Part shown: piece by piece, positions 28,429-38,189 of the stretch
How the letters are laid out: the number at the start of each line of letters is the position of its first letter
Position numbering within the stretch: position 1 is the stretch's first letter
From: Caulobacteraceae bacterium
Lineage (GTDB): Bacteria; Pseudomonadota; Alphaproteobacteria; Caulobacterales; Caulobacteraceae
Direction of reading: 5' to 3'
Assembly (NCBI GenBank): GCA_947475465.1
Contig: CANJLK010000002.1
Coordinates: 101,132-165,131, forward strand
Length of the DNA: 64,000 nucleotides
The notes under the pieces: model-generated
Seen by the model: the letters and a program-made list of their open reading frames with translations, nothing else
What the model was told of the DNA's origin: nothing
Databases searched by the model: none
Program-made: the position numbers and the translations under genes

Positions 28429-29390
28429 TGGAAAAGAACGCCAACTATGCCCTGGTGGGCCTGTCCTCGCTCATCCTGTTCATCGGGCTGGTGATCTTCG
28501 TCGTGTGGCTGGCCAAGCTGCAGTTTTCCCAGAGCTATGACCTCTACGACATCGTCTTCCAGGGGCCCGTTCGCGGCCTCAATCAGGGCGGCGAAGTCCA
28601 CTTCAACGGCATCAAGGTCGGCGACGTCACCAAGATCGCCCTGGACCGGACCAATCCGTCCCGGGTGATCGCGCGCGCCCGCGTCACCTCCGACGTGCCG
28701 ATCCGCATCGACAGCTACGCCACGCTGGAGCCCCAGGGCATCACCGGCGTGAACTACGTCCAGATCACCGCCGGCACGCCTTCCAAGCCGCTTCTGAAGG
28801 TCGTGGAGCGCGCCAACTGCGACAAGAGCGGCCTTCGCGAATGCATCCCGATCCTGCGCAGCCAGCGCAGCGCGCTTTCCGACCTTCTGGAGGGCGGCGG
28901 CACGGTGCTGACCCGCACCATCGAGGCGCTGGACCGCGTCAACCGCGTGCTCTCCGACCAGAACATCAAGACCTTCACTGGCACGCTCAACGACGCCCAG
29001 GCGGTCAGCGCCGAGCTTCGCGAGCGCAAGTCGATCATCGCCGACGCCCAGAAGGCGATCCAGGATGTCGACGCCGCGACCGAGCAGGCCGCCGCCCTGC
29101 TGAAGACCGGCAACCAGGTGATCGACGGCGATGGCCGCCGCGCGGTCAAGAACCTGGCCGACGCCTCGGACGAGGCCAAGCAGGCCGCCCACGCCGCCCG
29201 CGAGATGATCGCCAAGCTGCAGGGCCCGACCTCCGACTTCGCCGCCAACGGCCTTCCTCAGGTGACCGCCGCCGTCATCCAGCTGGAGAGCGCCGCGGAA
29301 TCCCTCAGTCGGCTGGTGAACGAGATCGAAAGCAGTCCGACCGGCGCTCTTGGCAAGCCCAAGGCCCAGGAAGTGAAGGTGAAGCCATGA
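28428..29390 (+). CDS. mlaD: MlaD-type MCE domain lipid-binding protein
   Basis: A 320-residue periplasmic protein anchored by one N-terminal helix (ALVGLSSLILFIGLVIFVVW). The MCE domain covers residues 38-120 (VRGLNQGGEVHFNGIKVGDV, ATLEPQGITGVNYVQI). A long Ala/Glu-rich helical region with coiled-coil character to residue 300 suggests a tunnel-forming hexamer. Its stop overlaps the lipoprotein ATG as ATGA. Confidence 0.93.
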   Translation: MEKNANYALVGLSSLILFIGLVIFVVWLAKLQFSQSYDLYDIVFQGPVRGLNQGGEVHFNGIKVGDVTKIALDRTNPSRVIARARVTSDVPIRIDSYATLEPQGITGVNYVQITAGTPSKPLLKVVERANCDKSGLRECIPILRSQRSALSDLLEGGGTVLTRTIEALDRVNRVLSDQNIKTFTGTLNDAQAVSAELRERKSIIADAQKAIQDVDAATEQAAALLKTGNQVIDGDGRRAVKNLADASDEAKQAAHAAREMIAKLQGPTSDFAANGLPQVTAAVIQLESAAESLSRLVNEIESSPTGALGKPKAQEVKVKP

Positions 29391-30016
29391 TCCGCGATAT
29401 CCTGCGTCAGTCCGTGAGGCTCGCCGCGATCGGCGCCTGCGCGGTCGCGCTCAGCGGCTGCATCTCGCTCCTGCCCAAGTCCAAGCCGGCCCAGCTCTAC
29501 CGGTTCGGCCAGGCCACCGCGGCCGCGCCGGCGCCGGTGGGAAGCGTCGGGGTGTTCCGCGCCAACGGCGTCTTCCAGGGCGAATCCGGCGGCGACCGCA
29601 TCCTGACCATCACCGGCGGCAAGGCGGCCTATGTCGCCGACGCCCGCTGGGTCGCGCCGGCCAGCATCCTCTTCGACGAGGCCGTCCTGGCCGCTTTCGA
29701 CGCCGACCCCGGCCCCACGCGGATCATCTCGCGGGGCGAACAGGGCAAGGCCGACTACGCCCTTCGTCTCGACGTGCGCAATTTCGAGACCCGCTACGAC
29801 AGTGGAGGCGGCGCTGCGCCCACGGTGGTGGTCCGCATTCGCGCCGCGCTCGCCAAGGCCGACCGCAGCAACGCGGCAGAGACGATCCTGGAGGCCCGCG
29901 TCAGGGCCGACGACAACCGCGTCGGCGCCATCGTGGCGGCTTACGACACGGCCCTGGGCGAGGCGCTGGGCAAGCTGGTCGCCTGGACTAACCAGAACGC
30001 CGTCCCGGTTACCTAA
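29387..30016 (+). CDS. ABC-type transport auxiliary lipoprotein
   Basis: A 209-residue lipoprotein. The signal ends in lipobox ALSGC-IS near residue 25, and the mature part starts [13 protein letters not shown], as in the ABC_trans_aux/PqiC family. It closes the four-gene lipid transport operon with an ATGA overlap. It probably links the MCE ring to the outer membrane. The stop TAA overlaps the convergent folD stop. Confidence 0.88.
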   Translation: MIRDILRQSVRLAAIGACAVALSGCISLLPKSKPAQLYRFGQATAAAPAPVGSVGVFRANGVFQGESGGDRILTITGGKAAYVADARWVAPASILFDEAVLAAFDADPGPTRIISRGEQGKADYALRLDVRNFETRYDSGGGAAPTVVVRIRAALAKADRSNAAETILEARVRADDNRVGAIVAAYDTALGEALGKLVAWTNQNAVPVT

Positions 30017-30903
30017 AGCCCCGCCAGCCGCTTCGCCGCCGTCACGGTGTTCTGCAGCAGCACCGCGACCGTCATCAGGCCGACGCCGCCTGGCACGGGC
30101 GTGATCCAGCCGGCCACCTGTCTGGCGTCCTTGAAGTCCACATCGCCCACCACCTTGGTGCGGCCGGCGGCGGCCTTCTCCGGGTCGTCGAAGGGCACCC
30201 GGTTGATGCCCACGTCGATCACCGCGGCGCCCGGCTTGATCCAGTCACCCTTGATCATCCGCGGCCGGCCCACCGCGGCGATCAGGATGTCGGCCTCACG
30301 GCAGACGGCGGCCAGGTCGCGGGTGCGGGAATGGGCGATGGTGACGGTGCAGTCGGCCTGCAGCAACAGCTGGGCGATAGGCCTGCCCACCAGGACCGAG
30401 CGACCCACCACCACGGCGCGAAGGCCGGTCAGGTCGCCCACGGTTTCCTTCAGCAAAATCATGCAGCCCAGCGGCGTGCAGGGGGTCAGCGCCGGGATGC
30501 CGCTGGCCAGACGCCCGGCATTGACCACGTGCAGGCCGTCGACGTCCTTGTCCGGGCTGATGGCGGACAGCACGGCGCGTTCATCCAGATGGGCCGGCAG
30601 CGGCATCTGCACCAGGATGCCGTGGATCTGCGGATCGGCGTTCAGTTCGCCCACGAGGCGCAGCAGGTCGTGCTGTGCCGTGTCGCCTGGCAGTCGGTGA
30701 GTCACCGAGTGCATGCCGACGGCCAGGGAATGCTCGCCCTTGGAGCGGACGTAGATCTCGCTGGCCGGATCGTCGCCCACCAACACCACCGCCAGGCCAG
30801 GCTGCAGGCCGTGATCGGCGCGCAGCTGGGCCACCTCGGCCGCGACCTGGGCGCGCAGGCGTTCGGCGTAGATCTTGCCGTCGATGAGCTTGGCTTCGGC
30901 CAT
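30013..30903 (-). CDS. folD: Bifunctional methylenetetrahydrofolate dehydrogenase/cyclohydrolase
   Basis: A 296-residue cytosolic enzyme of one-carbon folate metabolism. [16 protein letters not shown] with catalytic Tyr/Lys, [46 protein letters not shown] and the C-terminal [11 protein letters not shown] are all present. GGGAGG precedes ATG 30903; the longer open frame to 31329 is a shadow over the iron-permease-family gene. Confidence 0.96.
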   Translation of the reverse strand: MAEAKLIDGKIYAERLRAQVAAEVAQLRADHGLQPGLAVVLVGDDPASEIYVRSKGEHSLAVGMHSVTHRLPGDTAQHDLLRLVGELNADPQIHGILVQMPLPAHLDERAVLSAISPDKDVDGLHVVNAGRLASGIPALTPCTPLGCMILLKETVGDLTGLRAVVVGRSVLVGRPIAQLLLQADCTVTIAHSRTRDLAAVCREADILIAAVGRPRMIKGDWIKPGAAVIDVGINRVPFDDPEKAAAGRTKVVGDVDFKDARQVAGWITPVPGGVGLMTVAVLLQNTVTAAKRLAGL

Positions 30904-30984
30904 GGCGGCACCTCCCGGAACTGGCGCCTCGACTAGCCGTTCAGGCGAGACTGCGCAAACCGCCACGTGACTGGGGGCTCCCGA

Positions 30985-31470
30985 ATGAAGTTCGAGCAGG
31001 TGTTTACCGACGTCGCCAGCGCCGTCGCCCGCTGGACGGGTCGGCCGCTCACCTTCCTGGCCTGTATCGCCCTGGTGGCGGCCTGGGCGGCCTCTGGACC
31101 CCTGTTCCACTATTCCGACACCTGGCAGCTGGTGATCAACACCTCGACCACCATCGTCACCTTCCTGATGGTGTTCCTGATCCAGAACACCCAGAACCGC
31201 GACAACGCCGCCCTTCAGGCCAAGCTCGATGAGCTGATCCGCGCCTCGAAAGCCAAGAACGAGTTCATCGGCATCGAACATCTGTCGGACGCCGAGCTCG
31301 AACAAATCCTCGCCCAGTGCGAGGCGCACCGGCCCAGCGTCCTGCGCCGCATGGAGGCGAGCGCCGAACGCGGGCAGAAGAAGGATATCCGCGCGGCCCG
31401 GAAGCGCGCCGCGGCCAACGCCCGGACCCCGCTCAGCAAGTCGGCGAAAGCCCCGGCCAGGAGCACCTAG
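30985..31470 (+). CDS. Low-affinity iron permease family membrane protein
   Basis: A 161-residue protein with two membrane helices (about residues 20-40 and 48-68). The strongly conserved [20 protein letters not shown] and [22 protein letters not shown] are the PF04120 family core. The tail is basic ([15 protein letters not shown]). Despite the family name, iron transport is poorly supported in bacteria. GTG 30967 is an alternative; ATG 30985 has GGGGG at better spacing. Its stop overlaps the Nudix stop in CTAG. Confidence 0.88.
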   Translation: MKFEQVFTDVASAVARWTGRPLTFLACIALVAAWAASGPLFHYSDTWQLVINTSTTIVTFLMVFLIQNTQNRDNAALQAKLDELIRASKAKNEFIGIEHLSDAELEQILAQCEAHRPSVLRRMEASAERGQKKDIRAARKRAAANARTPLSKSAKAPARST

Positions 31471-31922
31471 CCCCGCGCCAACCTAAGCCAACAGGCCACC
31501 GCCCAGGCGTGCGACTCGCGGTCGAGGCGCACCAGGGCCTCCTGCGGGGCCATCCAGGCCAGTTCGTGGTCAGCCTCGATCTTCAGGTCCCCCGCCTCGC
31601 GCAGCAGCGTCGCCTCGAAGAAGGTCCCGCGGGTGTTGTTGGACAGCCCATCCTGATTGACGAAGAAATGGTCGGCCCGCAGGAATGCGCGCCCGGCCCT
31701 GACCCGCAAGCCGGCCTCCTCGCCGCATTCACGCACTGCCGCCTCCTCGGCCGTCTCGCCCGGATCGATGCCGCCGCCGGGAAGGTCCAGACGCAACTGC
31801 CCGCCCGGAAGGCTCACCCGCACCGTGGCGATCTCGCCGCTACGGGCAACGACCGCGAAGGCCGCCGGCCGATCGGGATAGGCCTTGCCGGGCAGAGGTT
31901 CGCCGAACTGCGGCGCCGCCAT
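31467..31922 (-). CDS. NUDIX hydrolase
   Basis: A 151-residue cytosolic pyrophosphohydrolase. A complete Nudix box spans residues 49-71 (begins [13 protein letters not shown], with REC and EEAGL at the end). The substrate class is not readable. Its ATG overlaps the stop of the upstream nuclease gene (TGATGG), so the two are coupled. Confidence 0.92.
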   Translation of the reverse strand: MAAPQFGEPLPGKAYPDRPAAFAVVARSGEIATVRVSLPGGQLRLDLPGGGIDPGETAEEAAVRECGEEAGLRVRAGRAFLRADHFFVNQDGLSNNTRGTFFEATLLREAGDLKIEADHELAWMAPQEALVRLDRESHAWAVACWLRLARG

Positions 31923-32935
31923 CAGTCGATCCCGTAGAGGGCGTTGTAGGGGTCGATCTTGCCGGCCATGACGTCGCTCACCCGAATCGGGCGCCAGCCG
32001 ACCATCTGGCTGGGGCTCGCTCGCCAGGCCTCCAGGACCTGATCGCGCAATTCACCGGCGCCCCTTCCCATGAGGACCGCGGCCAGAGCCGGGCCGCGCG
32101 GGTCGCCGGGCGCCAGACCGCCGACCTTCTCAAGGTCGTAAATGGCTCCGAGCCGCCGCCCGCTCTCCACCAGGAACGCTGCCGTGCGCTGCTCTATGGG
32201 GCAATCGCACACCTTGGGCGGCGCCAGCGCGGCGACGAGCTGGGCCCGGGTCATGCCGTTGCGGACCATATCGCCTTCAAAAGCTTCGTGGAACTTGGCC
32301 TGGGTGTAGCCCTGAGGGTTGGGGTATTGCCCCCAGCCGTTGAAGTGCACTGTGACGTGCATCGGCTGGCTGCCATCGCCGACAAAGTGCGACAGCTCGC
32401 CGATCGTCGCCAGGACCTGGGCCTCGCGCCGGCGCTTTGCCGCGGCGAACCAGGCGTGATGGGCCGACCATGCGGGATTTCGCAGCGCGGCGTCGAGGGC
32501 GCGCCAGTAGCCGAACGACCGCGCCAGCGACTGCCACCGGTCGATCATCGCGTAGGGCAGGTAGCCGGCCTTCCAGCTGTCCTGGCCAACCGCCCGCAGG
32601 GCCGTGTCAAAGGCTTCCCGCGTCGGCGGCAAGTCCGCCAGCGACGGCCCGCCCAAGATCTTGCCGTCGTCGTCCAGGTCCACGAAATGAGCGGGCGACC
32701 GGTCATTGTCGAGAAGCTTGCCGGCCCCCTTCAGGTTGTCCGGCTCGCGCGAGAATTCGCCGACGTCCAAGGCGGCCTGGGGGGTGCGCAGGAAGGCCGG
32801 GGCTTCCGGCGGCAAGGCCTGCATGGCCACCTCGCCAATCATTCGATGGGCGCTGTGGCCCCACGCATTGGCGGCGCCGGGGACGGCGAGGACGAGCGCG
32901 GCGGCGGCGGCGGCGGCGGCGAACAGGCTTTTCAT
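31922..32935 (-). CDS. S1/P1-type zinc-dependent nuclease
   Basis: A 337-residue exported nuclease or phosphodiesterase. A signal peptide ending ANA leaves a mature N-terminus WGHSAHR, whose Trp1 and His6 are zinc ligands. Further ligands are Asp in SREPDNLK, His in SPAHFVD and the SHFVGDGSQPMH block. The last expected ligand pair (HxxWD) reads HEAFE, with Glu in place of Asp. It is coupled to the Nudix gene, consistent with nucleotide scavenging. Confidence 0.88.
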   Translation of the reverse strand: MKSLFAAAAAAAALVLAVPGAANAWGHSAHRMIGEVAMQALPPEAPAFLRTPQAALDVGEFSREPDNLKGAGKLLDNDRSPAHFVDLDDDGKILGGPSLADLPPTREAFDTALRAVGQDSWKAGYLPYAMIDRWQSLARSFGYWRALDAALRNPAWSAHHAWFAAAKRRREAQVLATIGELSHFVGDGSQPMHVTVHFNGWGQYPNPQGYTQAKFHEAFEGDMVRNGMTRAQLVAALAPPKVCDCPIEQRTAAFLVESGRRLGAIYDLEKVGGLAPGDPRGPALAAVLMGRGAGELRDQVLEAWRASPSQMVGWRPIRVSDVMAGKIDPYNALYGID

Positions 32936-32975
32936 GGCTGGCAGGTTTGGGGACAGCCCGGCTGCAAGGCAAGCG

Positions 32976-33560
32976 CTAGGGCGCGATTTTCAGCGCCGCC
33001 TCCACCCTTGCGACCCAGGCCCCCACCCTGGGATAGGCGGCCAGGTCGAAGCCGCCTTCGTGGGCGACCCGTGTGTAGGCGACAAGCGCCACATCCGCGA
33101 GGCTGAGCGCGGCGCCCACCAGGAAGCCACCACCGGCGAGGCCATCCTCGAGCCGCTGCAAGGCTCCCTGCCCGCGCTCGACGATACGCGGCTCCAGGTC
33201 AGCCACCGCCTTGCCCAGGTAGCGCACCTGGAACCTGGCCACCGCCACATACGGCTCATGGCTGTACTGCTCCCAGAACATCCATTCGAACATCCGGGCC
33301 CGGGCGTAGGAGTCGGCGGGGATCAGGTCCGAGCCCTCCGCCAGGTGCAGGATGATGGCGTTGGACTGGGCCAGCGGGCGTCCGTCGTCCAACACGACCA
33401 GCGGAACCTGACCCGCTGGATTCATCGCCATGAAGGCCGGCGTGCGAGTCGCCCCGGTCAGGATATCGGTCTCGATCCAGTCGTAGGAAAGCCCCAGCCG
33501 GTCAGCCACCCACTTCACCTTCAGGCAGTTTCCGGAGATCGAATCCCCATAGATTTTCAT
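32976..33560 (-). CDS. Glutathione S-transferase family protein
   Basis: A 194-residue cytosolic GST. The N-terminal thioredoxin-like domain has KIYGDSISGNCLKVKWVAD, NPAGQVPLVVLDDG and the Ser of LAQSNAIILHLAE, which binds glutathione. The C-terminal helical domain has GGGFLVGAALSLADVALVAYTRV. It is a single gene next to the nuclease; together with gor and GPx it shows an active glutathione system. Confidence 0.92.
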   Translation of the reverse strand: MKIYGDSISGNCLKVKWVADRLGLSYDWIETDILTGATRTPAFMAMNPAGQVPLVVLDDGRPLAQSNAIILHLAEGSDLIPADSYARARMFEWMFWEQYSHEPYVAVARFQVRYLGKAVADLEPRIVERGQGALQRLEDGLAGGGFLVGAALSLADVALVAYTRVAHEGGFDLAAYPRVGAWVARVEAALKIAP

Positions 33561-33748
33561 GGTCGGACTCCTTTTTCGCGCTCGATGTTTGGCGGCAAAG
33601 CCCCTGGGACGGCAAGGAAATCCGCCTCTGCCACCTATGAGAAACCCTGACAGGGCGCCGGGCCGCAGGCCGCCGGGGGTTGTTCGGCCGGCTCCCGACG
33701 GCTACAAACCGGGCCTCACCAGTTCAACGACGAAGGAGGACGCCGTCC

Positions 33749-34243
33749 ATGCGACGCCGCCTCGCCGCCCTGGCGACAATCCCCGCCATCGCCCTTTCCA
33801 TCGCCGCGCTCCCCACCGGAGCCACGGCCGCCGCCAGCGATCCGGTTGGCGACATGATCGTCTCGATCATGACCGGCTCCCTGCCGACCGTCGCCGGCTG
33901 GAATCTGAAGGCCACGCTCTATCACGCCGGCGCCAAGGGCGTGGGCGCGCTGGATTCCCTGGGCTGTAAAGTCGTCGCCATGCGCACCGTCGCGGTGGAC
34001 CGCAACCTGATCCCCAAGCGCAGCGTGCTGTTCATCAAGGAAACCGTCGGTCTGAAAATGCCCGACGGCACCAGCCACGACGGTTACTGGTACGCTTCCG
34101 ACGTGGGTGGCGGCATCAAGGGCCAGCGCATCGACCTCTACACCGGCGCCAACGCCCGCTCCATGGGCCAGGCCCGCGGCCTCAACCTCGCCAGCCTGAC
34201 GGCGGTGAAGGTCGGCGAATTCAAGGGCTGCCCCCCCAACTAG
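33749..34243 (+). CDS. Exported 3D-domain protein
   Basis: A 164-residue exported protein. AAGGAGG precedes ATG 33749, and a signal peptide ends near GATAAA. The C-terminal half has YASDVGGGIKGQRIDLYTG, the 3D-domain pattern seen in MltA-like lytic transglycosylases. It has two cysteines (LGCKV, KGCPPN). A cell-wall-associated role is plausible, but the catalytic domain of MltA is missing. Confidence 0.75.
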   Translation: MRRRLAALATIPAIALSIAALPTGATAAASDPVGDMIVSIMTGSLPTVAGWNLKATLYHAGAKGVGALDSLGCKVVAMRTVAVDRNLIPKRSVLFIKETVGLKMPDGTSHDGYWYASDVGGGIKGQRIDLYTGANARSMGQARGLNLASLTAVKVGEFKGCPPN

Positions 34244-34353
34244 GGCGCCCACGGCGTCTTGCGGCCGATCCTGCGGCATTCGCGAATGTCTGCATCCCGA
34301 CACAGTCTCGCGCGTTGGGCTGTCCAGGGACTTCACGGATCGAGACCAACATC

Positions 34354-34725
34354 ATGCGCAAGACCATAGCCATCACGGCCCTCGCGGCCCTCCTCGCCCT
34401 GCCGATGGCGGCCGCGCCCAGCGCTGCGGACGCGTCATGCCAGGGCCGCAAGAACACCGGCACGGTGATCGGCGGCCTGGGCGGCGCACTCCTGGGCAAT
34501 TCCATTTCCAAGGGCGGCGGCGGCGCCGTCATCGGCGGCCTCGGCGGCGCTGTCGTCGGCCACGAGATCGCCAAGAGCGGCTGCGGCAGTTCCCGCCACG
34601 CGACCTATCGCTCGAGCCGCAGCCGCTATGCTGCGACCCAGCACTACCAGCCGGCGCGGAAGGTCTATTACGACCGCTATGGCAACGCGATCGTCAGCGA
34701 CCCCGCCCCCGTCTACACCCGCTGA
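34354..34725 (+). CDS. Glycine-zipper 2TM domain protein
   Basis: A 123-residue envelope protein with a signal peptide ending near ADA-SC. Two consecutive glycine zippers follow (GTVIGGLGGALLGNSI and AVIGGLGGAVVGHEIAK), typical of Rick_17kDa/2TM proteins that insert in the outer membrane. The C-terminus is rich in Tyr, Arg and Ser. It lies 11 bases before a lipoprotein gene, probably in an operon. Confidence 0.82.
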   Translation: MRKTIAITALAALLALPMAAAPSAADASCQGRKNTGTVIGGLGGALLGNSISKGGGGAVIGGLGGAVVGHEIAKSGCGSSRHATYRSSRSRYAATQHYQPARKVYYDRYGNAIVSDPAPVYTR

Positions 34726-34736
34726 TCGGACCGCAC

Positions 34737-35195
34737 ATGACCCGCAATTTTTCGCTCGCCGGCCTTTGCATCGCCGCCGTGGCCCTTGGCGCCTGCAGCG
34801 ATCATCGCGGCATGGCCTCCAATCCCAAGGTGTGCGCCGACTTCAAGGCCAAGCCCGCGGTGGCCATGCCGGGCGCGGAAGGCGCCGGCCCGGTGGACGA
34901 ATGCGTCCGCCGCTGGGCTTACAGCCTGGCGTCCTCGCGTGACGGGGCCGAAACCGTGGCCAATGCGGTCGTCGCGGCCTGCGGCGGGCAGCTTTCCCGC
35001 TGGAACCAGCAGGCGCTCAACCAGCCCGGAGCCGAGGTCGAGGCCACCAGCGTGACCACCGGCCTGCCGACCACGCCGCTGGCCGAGCACAACGCCTTCA
35101 CCAACAGCCGGGCGCTCTTCTACGTGGTCCAGGCCAGGGCCGGCCGCTGCGCCCCGCCGCCCATCGTCAACGGCGTTCCCGAGGGCGTCGGCTGA
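34737..35195 (+). CDS. Hypothetical lipoprotein
   Basis: A 152-residue protein with signal RNFSLAGLCIAAVALGAC, whose lipobox Cys is near residue 20. The mature part has paired cysteines (NPKVCADFK, DECVRRWAYSLA, VAACGGQLSRW) that may form disulfides. The family is not recognised. It is 11 bases downstream of the glycine-zipper gene. Confidence 0.72.
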   Translation: MTRNFSLAGLCIAAVALGACSDHRGMASNPKVCADFKAKPAVAMPGAEGAGPVDECVRRWAYSLASSRDGAETVANAVVAACGGQLSRWNQQALNQPGAEVEATSVTTGLPTTPLAEHNAFTNSRALFYVVQARAGRCAPPPIVNGVPEGVG

Positions 35196-35270
35196 CGCCT
35201 TCGCCTTGCCGGGGGCGGCCGGTCCGCCCTAGGGTCCGGGGTCAATCCCCCAGAGTCCGGACCCCGCCCC

Positions 35271-37079
35271 ATGCTGAACCGCCGCGCGATGCTCCTTTCA
35301 ACTGGCGCGGCGGCGGCCACGGCCCTGGCCAGGCCGGCCCTCGCGGCGGGCGACCCGGCGCTGTCCGCCCTGTTCGACACCCTCTTCGAGGACGGCCTGC
35401 AACGGCGTCCCGAATCCGCGACCCAACTGGGTCTCGACAAGGGCGCCAGGGCCCCGTTGAAGGCCCGGCTCAACGACGGCTCGGCCGGCGGCCGCGCGGC
35501 GGCCCGGGTGCAGACCGAGGATGAGCTGCGTCGCCTGACGGCTATCGACCGAAGCGCCCTTAGCCGCGTCGACCGGCTGAACCTCGACACCGTCATCTAC
35601 ACCCGCCAATCGCAGGCCGCCCTACAGGCCTTCGACTTCGGTGGCTCGGCCTTCGGGCCCTCGACCTATGTGATCAGCCAGCTCACAGGGGTCTATCAGT
35701 CGGTCCCCGACTTCCTGGACACCAAGCATACCGTCGCGACCGCTGAAGACGCCGACGCCTATCTGGCGCGCCTGTCCGCCTTTGGCGAGCAGCTGGACGC
35801 CGATACCGACCGTCAGGCCCATGACGCGGGCCTGGGCATCGCACCCCCCGACTTCATCCTGGACTTGACGCTGGACCAGATGACCAAGACCCGCGCGCCC
35901 GCGGACAAGGCCCTGGTGGTGACCTCCATCGCTCGGCGCGCCGCCGAGAAGGGTCTGGGCGAGCGGTACGGGCGCGAGGCCGCGACGATCTACAATGAGC
36001 GGGTGCTGCCGGCGCTGGAACGCCAGTTGGCCGCCACCCAGGCGCTGCGGGTCCACGCGGTCCACGATGCGGGCATCTGGCGGTTCAAGGACGGGCCAGC
36101 CTTCTATGAGGCGGCCCTGCACGCCACCACCACGACCAGGCTTTCGCCCAAGGAAGTCCACCGGATCGGTCTGGAACAGGGGCGCGAGATCTCCGCGCGT
36201 CTGGACGGCTTGCTCAAGGCCCAGGGGCTGACGCGGGGGTCGGTCGCAGCGCGGATCAAGGGCCTCTATGGCGACCGAAAGCAGCAGTTCCCCAACACCG
36301 ACGCCGGCAAGTCCGACATACTGGCCTTCTGCAATGCACGCCTGGCGGCCATCAAGCCGCAGCTCCCGCGCTTCTTCCACCGCGTGCCGCCCTACCAGTT
36401 CGAGGTCCGGCGGGTGCCCCTGCAGACCGAGGCCGGCGCGCCGTCGGCCTTCAGCCAGGGCCCGGCGCTGGACGGCTCGCGGCCGGGGATCGTCTACATC
36501 AACCTGCACGACAGCGCCGAATGGCCGCGCTTCAGCCTCTCCAGTGTGATCTTCCACGAGGGCCTGCCGGGGCACCAGCTGGAAGGCGGCCTGGCGCTTT
36601 CCAACGCCGACCTCCCGCTGATCCGCAAAAATACCAGCTTCTCTGGCTACGGCGAAGGCTGGGCGCTCTACGCCGAACAGCTGGCCGACGAACTTGGCAT
36701 GTACGAGGACGATCCCCTCAGCCGCATCGGCTACCTGAAGTTCCAGCTCTTCCGCGCCAACCGCATGGTCGCCGACACCGGCATCCACCACCTGCGCTGG
36801 TCGCGCGAGCGGGCCATCGCCCAGTTCGTCGACAGCGAGGGCGAGGCGCCGGGCTTCGCCGCCCGCGAGGTGGAACGCTACTGCGCCCAGCCGGGTCAGG
36901 CCTGCTCCTACAAGCTCGGCCACACCACCATCGTCAACCTCCGGGCCCGGGCGAAGAAGGCGCTGGGCCAGAGGTTCGAGATCCGCGACTTCCACGAGGC
37001 GATCCTGGGCTGCGGCCGGGTCCCGCTGGATATCCTGGACCAGGTCGGCGACGCCTGGATCGCGGCCCGGAAGGCTTAG
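35271..37079 (+). CDS. DUF885 family exported metallopeptidase-like protein
   Basis: A 602-residue protein. The N-terminus NRRAMLLSTGAAAATALA looks like a Tat signal. The HExxH-like zinc motif FHEGLPGHQLE near residue 425 and GYGEGWALYAEQLADELG are the DUF885 signature. Members are thought to be dipeptidyl or carboxypeptidase-like, but substrates are mostly unknown. The beta-propeller gene begins six bases downstream, so the pair is cotranscribed. Confidence 0.87.
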   Translation: MLNRRAMLLSTGAAAATALARPALAAGDPALSALFDTLFEDGLQRRPESATQLGLDKGARAPLKARLNDGSAGGRAAARVQTEDELRRLTAIDRSALSRVDRLNLDTVIYTRQSQAALQAFDFGGSAFGPSTYVISQLTGVYQSVPDFLDTKHTVATAEDADAYLARLSAFGEQLDADTDRQAHDAGLGIAPPDFILDLTLDQMTKTRAPADKALVVTSIARRAAEKGLGERYGREAATIYNERVLPALERQLAATQALRVHAVHDAGIWRFKDGPAFYEAALHATTTTRLSPKEVHRIGLEQGREISARLDGLLKAQGLTRGSVAARIKGLYGDRKQQFPNTDAGKSDILAFCNARLAAIKPQLPRFFHRVPPYQFEVRRVPLQTEAGAPSAFSQGPALDGSRPGIVYINLHDSAEWPRFSLSSVIFHEGLPGHQLEGGLALSNADLPLIRKNTSFSGYGEGWALYAEQLADELGMYEDDPLSRIGYLKFQLFRANRMVADTGIHHLRWSRERAIAQFVDSEGEAPGFAAREVERYCAQPGQACSYKLGHTTIVNLRARAKKALGQRFEIRDFHEAILGCGRVPLDILDQVGDAWIAARKA

Positions 37080-37085
37080 AACGCC

Positions 37086-38180
37086 ATGATCCGCACCATG
37101 CTCAGGGGCACGCTTGCCCTTGCCGTGGCCCTGGCGCTCGGGGCGGCCGGAACCTGGCTTTGGGTCGCGGTCCGCTATCATCTGATCGCGCCGCTCGCCG
37201 CAGACACCGCCCACAGCTGCGCGCGTATTCCCGGGGTCGCCAAGCCCGAGGATGTCGCCGTGGACACGGTCCGCGGCGGGGCCTTCGTCTCGGGTTCCGG
37301 GGCCAATGGCCGAGCGGTCCCGGGGCTGTATCGGGTCGATTTTTCCGGGGGCCAGGCCAGCCTGACCAACGCCGTTGCGGCGCCGCCTCCGCTGGCGCTA
37401 CAGCCGCATGGCCTGTCCCTCTACACCGGACCGGACGGACGCCAGACCCTGTTCGTCGTCAACCACGCCGCCCAGGGCCACCAGATCATGATCTTCGACG
37501 TCCAGGCGGACGGCCGGCTGATGTGGCGCTCGACCCTGCGCGATCCCGCCCTGTACAGCCCCAACGATGTGGCCGCCGTGAGCCCCTCGGCCTTCTACGT
37601 CAGCAACGCCACGCGCGCGCCCACCGCAAAGACCCTCGCGACCGCCTGGGGCCGGCTGAAGGCGCTGCTGAACTTCCCCGCGACCGGCAACGTCGCCTAT
37701 TTCGACGGCGTGTCCTTCCACACCGTCGCCGACGGATTCAAGCTGGCGAACGGCGTCAGCATGTCGCCGGACGGTAAGTACGTGCTGGTCTCGGAAACCT
37801 TCGGCCAGAGGGTTTCAATCTTCCGGCGCGATGGGGCGACAAACGCCCTGCGCCTTGAGCGCCGCGTCGCCCTGCCCGGCGGCCCGGACAACATCGACTC
37901 CGCGCCGGATGGGACCTTCTACGTGGCCGTGACGCCCCGGCTGCCGGACCTCCTGGCCTACACCCGCAAGATGAGCCTGACGCGGCCGGCCACCGAGATC
38001 GTCCGGCTCGATCCGCGCGAGTGGAAGGTCAATCCGGTCTGGCGCGACAACGGGACAAAGCTCGCGGCGATCTCTTCGGGCGTTGCCTACCGCACGGCGG
38101 ACGGCCGTCCGGGTCTGCTCTTCGGGAACATCTCACCCGACGACAATTTCGTGCTCAATTGCACCGAGGCGAAGCGTTAG
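37086..38180 (+). CDS. Paraoxonase/arylesterase-like beta-propeller protein
   Basis: A 364-residue protein with one N-terminal membrane anchor (LALAVALALGAAGTWLWVAV). Blocks resembling paraoxonase blades are visible: PHGLSLYTG...LFVVNHAAQGHQIMIFDV, SPNDVAAVSPSAFYVSN and NGVSMSPDGKYVLVSETFG; the Asn and Asp residues would bind calcium. A lactonase or arylesterase function is inferred. It forms a tight pair with the DUF885 peptidase. Confidence 0.82.
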   Translation: MIRTMLRGTLALAVALALGAAGTWLWVAVRYHLIAPLAADTAHSCARIPGVAKPEDVAVDTVRGGAFVSGSGANGRAVPGLYRVDFSGGQASLTNAVAAPPPLALQPHGLSLYTGPDGRQTLFVVNHAAQGHQIMIFDVQADGRLMWRSTLRDPALYSPNDVAAVSPSAFYVSNATRAPTAKTLATAWGRLKALLNFPATGNVAYFDGVSFHTVADGFKLANGVSMSPDGKYVLVSETFGQRVSIFRRDGATNALRLERRVALPGGPDNIDSAPDGTFYVAVTPRLPDLLAYTRKMSLTRPATEIVRLDPREWKVNPVWRDNGTKLAAISSGVAYRTADGRPGLLFGNISPDDNFVLNCTEAKR

Positions 38181-38189
38181 CACCCTAGC

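Noticed and set aside
30904..31329. Extension of folD upstream to 31329
   Set aside because: ATG 30903 has GGGAGG and begins the normal FolD N-terminus; the extension lies opposite the iron-permease-family gene.
34480..34600. GGCGGC-rich repeat as a DNA repeat element
   Set aside because: It encodes the two glycine zippers of the envelope protein; the repetition is explained by the protein.
35622..37214. 530-codon minus-strand frame
   Set aside because: Antisense shadow of the DUF885 gene; no ribosome site or motif.
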